Part shown: positions 62,159 through 64,000 of the stretch, piece by piece | How positions within the stretch are numbered: the first letter of the stretch is position 1 | Layout: every line of letters starts with the position of its first letter | Assembly (NCBI RefSeq): GCF_932526225.1 | Contig: NC_064039.1 | Location: 15,146,139 to 15,210,138, forward strand | Direction of reading: 5' to 3' | DNA: 64,000 bases | Source of the DNA: Nematostella vectensis | Taxonomy: Eukaryota; Cnidaria; Anthozoa; Actiniaria; Edwardsiidae | Notes under the pieces: generated by a model | Databases searched by the model: none | What the model was told of the DNA's origin: nothing | The model's input: the letters and a program-made list of their open reading frames with translations, nothing else | Made by a program: the position numbers and the translations under genes

Positions 62159-64000
62159 TTTAAAAAGCCGAATTGAAATAGAAATCAGAGGAAAAGCTAT
62201 GTAAATAATGTGAATTTGTGTACATAAATGGTCTTAAGTAATTGTGTTTGCTCACATTGCAAGCATTATTGCTTTTTTAATGTGTAATGTTTAGGCTAGT
62301 GTACAAACGATAACGGAAAAGGCGGTAGCAGGATTATGTGAAACAGCTAGTACGTGCTCTATGGCACACTCGACGGTCTTGGTTTGTCTTATACGGTCTT
62401 GGCTCGGTGTTTTATTTTAAATGATTTCTCGTGAAAGCATACTGTTATATTAACTTAAACTATTATTCTAGTTATGTAGAAAGAAGAGGCAGGGCTATAG
62501 ATATATGTAAATATTGTACAGTTGGCTGTACTCCAAATTGTCGTATTTAGTGATTCCCTGGCTGATGCGCCGCAAAGGAGCTGAAACGAATTTTGATATC
62601 TCATGAAATGAAATAAAGCAAAGTGCATTTAAGAGCTAAACAGAACGAAATATTCAATTATAAACCAAGAGAAGGTTATTAAAATTAATTTATTGTTCGC
62701 ATTAATATTTTTTATTTCATTGCATTGCATAAGAGACTGTGTTGGTCTCCGGGGTTACGTATAGCGTTAACAGCATTTTTCTTCGAAGACGTTCCATTCT
62801 AGACACGCTCTAAAGAGGCACTATCCCTTCAAAAAACAATTGTTTGAAATAAAAATGAAGAAGTAGAATTGCACTATTATATTATATATTTTGTTAATGA
62901 TTACATTAGTAGATAACACCCCTGCCCCATGAGCTTATATCCGAACAAATTTCTCGCACATCAGAACAGAATAATATTCTCTCACTTTGAAGTCTTAGTT
63001 CAATCTTGTAATATCGAATCGAAGCCTCTTGCTAAGATCGAGAGTTCAATGAGAATGCAACGGAGCAGGTGACCCGTCCAAGTAAGTAATAATTCTGTGA
63101 CAGAGATGGATACAGAATATAGTGTGTGCATGGAACGCGCATGTCATAATCAAGCAATGCCACTGACATCGGTGGTATAGACATAAGCAGACATGAAAAC
63201 GAACCTTTTTTATTTGTTTGTGTACGAACTACTACACTCTTTCTTTATAAGAACGGCTAATTTTCTGTTGACTGAGTCGTTTTTATTTTTTTACTTATTT
63301 TAAGGCTTTAAAAGGTTCTTGCGCATATTTTTTAACATCAGTATAAAAAATACACAACAGCTATTGTATATAAGAATTAGGAATGTTATTAGTATTGCCA
63401 ATACGGTGTTTGAAATAACTCTGCTAGTCATACCCATGGGAAAAGTTATTATGTATAGAACATAACAATTACAGCAAATGGGCTTACAAGGACGACGTAA
63501 GACGAATAGTTCACCAGATATTGCCTTTCAATTCAATTTCAACAATAGCTCTATTCTCAGCCGTCGCTGGGCCTCATTAGGGACCTTAAGCAGCCACGAC
63601 GGCAACGTGGACGATTGTAGACGATGACGGCAGAAAACAATGGAATTTGATTCAGAATTCAAAAGCAGCACATAAAAATGCGTTCTGTCTAATACATTTC
63701 AGCCGTTTGCCATCAAACCACGACGTGAAAACTCTAACTTTCATACGGTCAATTGAGGATTCGGACGTTTGCACTGTAAACTCCTCCAACCAGGTTCGCT
63801 CTAAAGAAATAATGTCCTTAGTTTATTTTTATCCGTCTCTTACTAAAATGTTTTGCCTATTCCATTGCAATTAAATTATAATTGATCGCCAAGCGCCAAC
63901 ACATCTTTTTCGATCTCGTTCTGGCCGTGCGTTTTTAGGCCGGAGGCCTGAGCGACGCCTGCCTAAAAACCCGTCCAATTAAGGTCACTAATGCCGGGGG
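62159..64000. other. Gene C 3' UTR and downstream repeats
   Basis: The 3' UTR probably ends shortly after AATAAA at 62612. Downstream, a left end of the TA-flanked element starts near 63235, and a small GTTTTTAGGC / GCCTAAAAAC hairpin lies at 63931-63970. No further gene is visible. Confidence 0.6.
62612..62617 (+). promoter_or_regulatory. AATAAA poly(A) signal of gene C
   Basis: Canonical AATAAA about 450 nt after the stop codon. Confidence 0.6.

Overview
The window looks like animal nuclear DNA from an anthozoan cnidarian, most like a sea anemone such as Nematostella. The reasons are spliced, AT-rich genes with GT/AG introns, receptor tyrosine kinases of the FGF-receptor (FGFR) class, and many poly-G/poly-C tracts and short foldback transposons. 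The species is an inference.

Layout. 1-7340 is repeat-rich intergenic DNA. Gene A (7341-14529, +) encodes a kinase-less FGFR-like protein: signal peptide, two Ig domains, one membrane span and a 16-residue tail (328 aa, FGFRL-like). 14530-34960 holds no intact gene. It has transposons, a frameshifted relic of an FGFR 5' end (17.07-17.94 kb), a 2-kb minisatellite with a 33-bp unit (19.1-21.2 kb), an array of CGCTTAATGTAA motifs (28.3 kb) and a CpG-rich 52-bp satellite (32.6-33.0 kb). Gene B (34961-48756, +) encodes a full FGFR: signal peptide, three Ig domains, membrane span and tyrosine kinase (15 exons, 873 aa). A second signal-peptide exon at 42357 would give a two-Ig form of 756 aa. 48757-52846 is 3' UTR and intergenic DNA. 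Gene C (52847-62158, +) encodes an FGFR-class kinase with one recognisable Ig domain (634 or 658 aa). The rest is 3' UTR and repeats.

All three genes lie on the same strand and share exon boundaries and phases: phase 1 through the ectodomain, then 1-1-0-0-1-2-0 in the kinase. Several exons are identical in length, so the cluster arose by tandem duplication. The working hypothesis is that the locus makes both signalling receptors (B, C) and kinase-less ligand-binding forms. The kinase-less forms would come from gene A itself, from a PAN/Apple-like terminal exon inside a transposon-like element in gene A intron 3, and from a read-through terminal exon with its own AATAAA in gene C. The exon structures were read directly from frames and splice sites; use of the alternative exons is inferred and untested.
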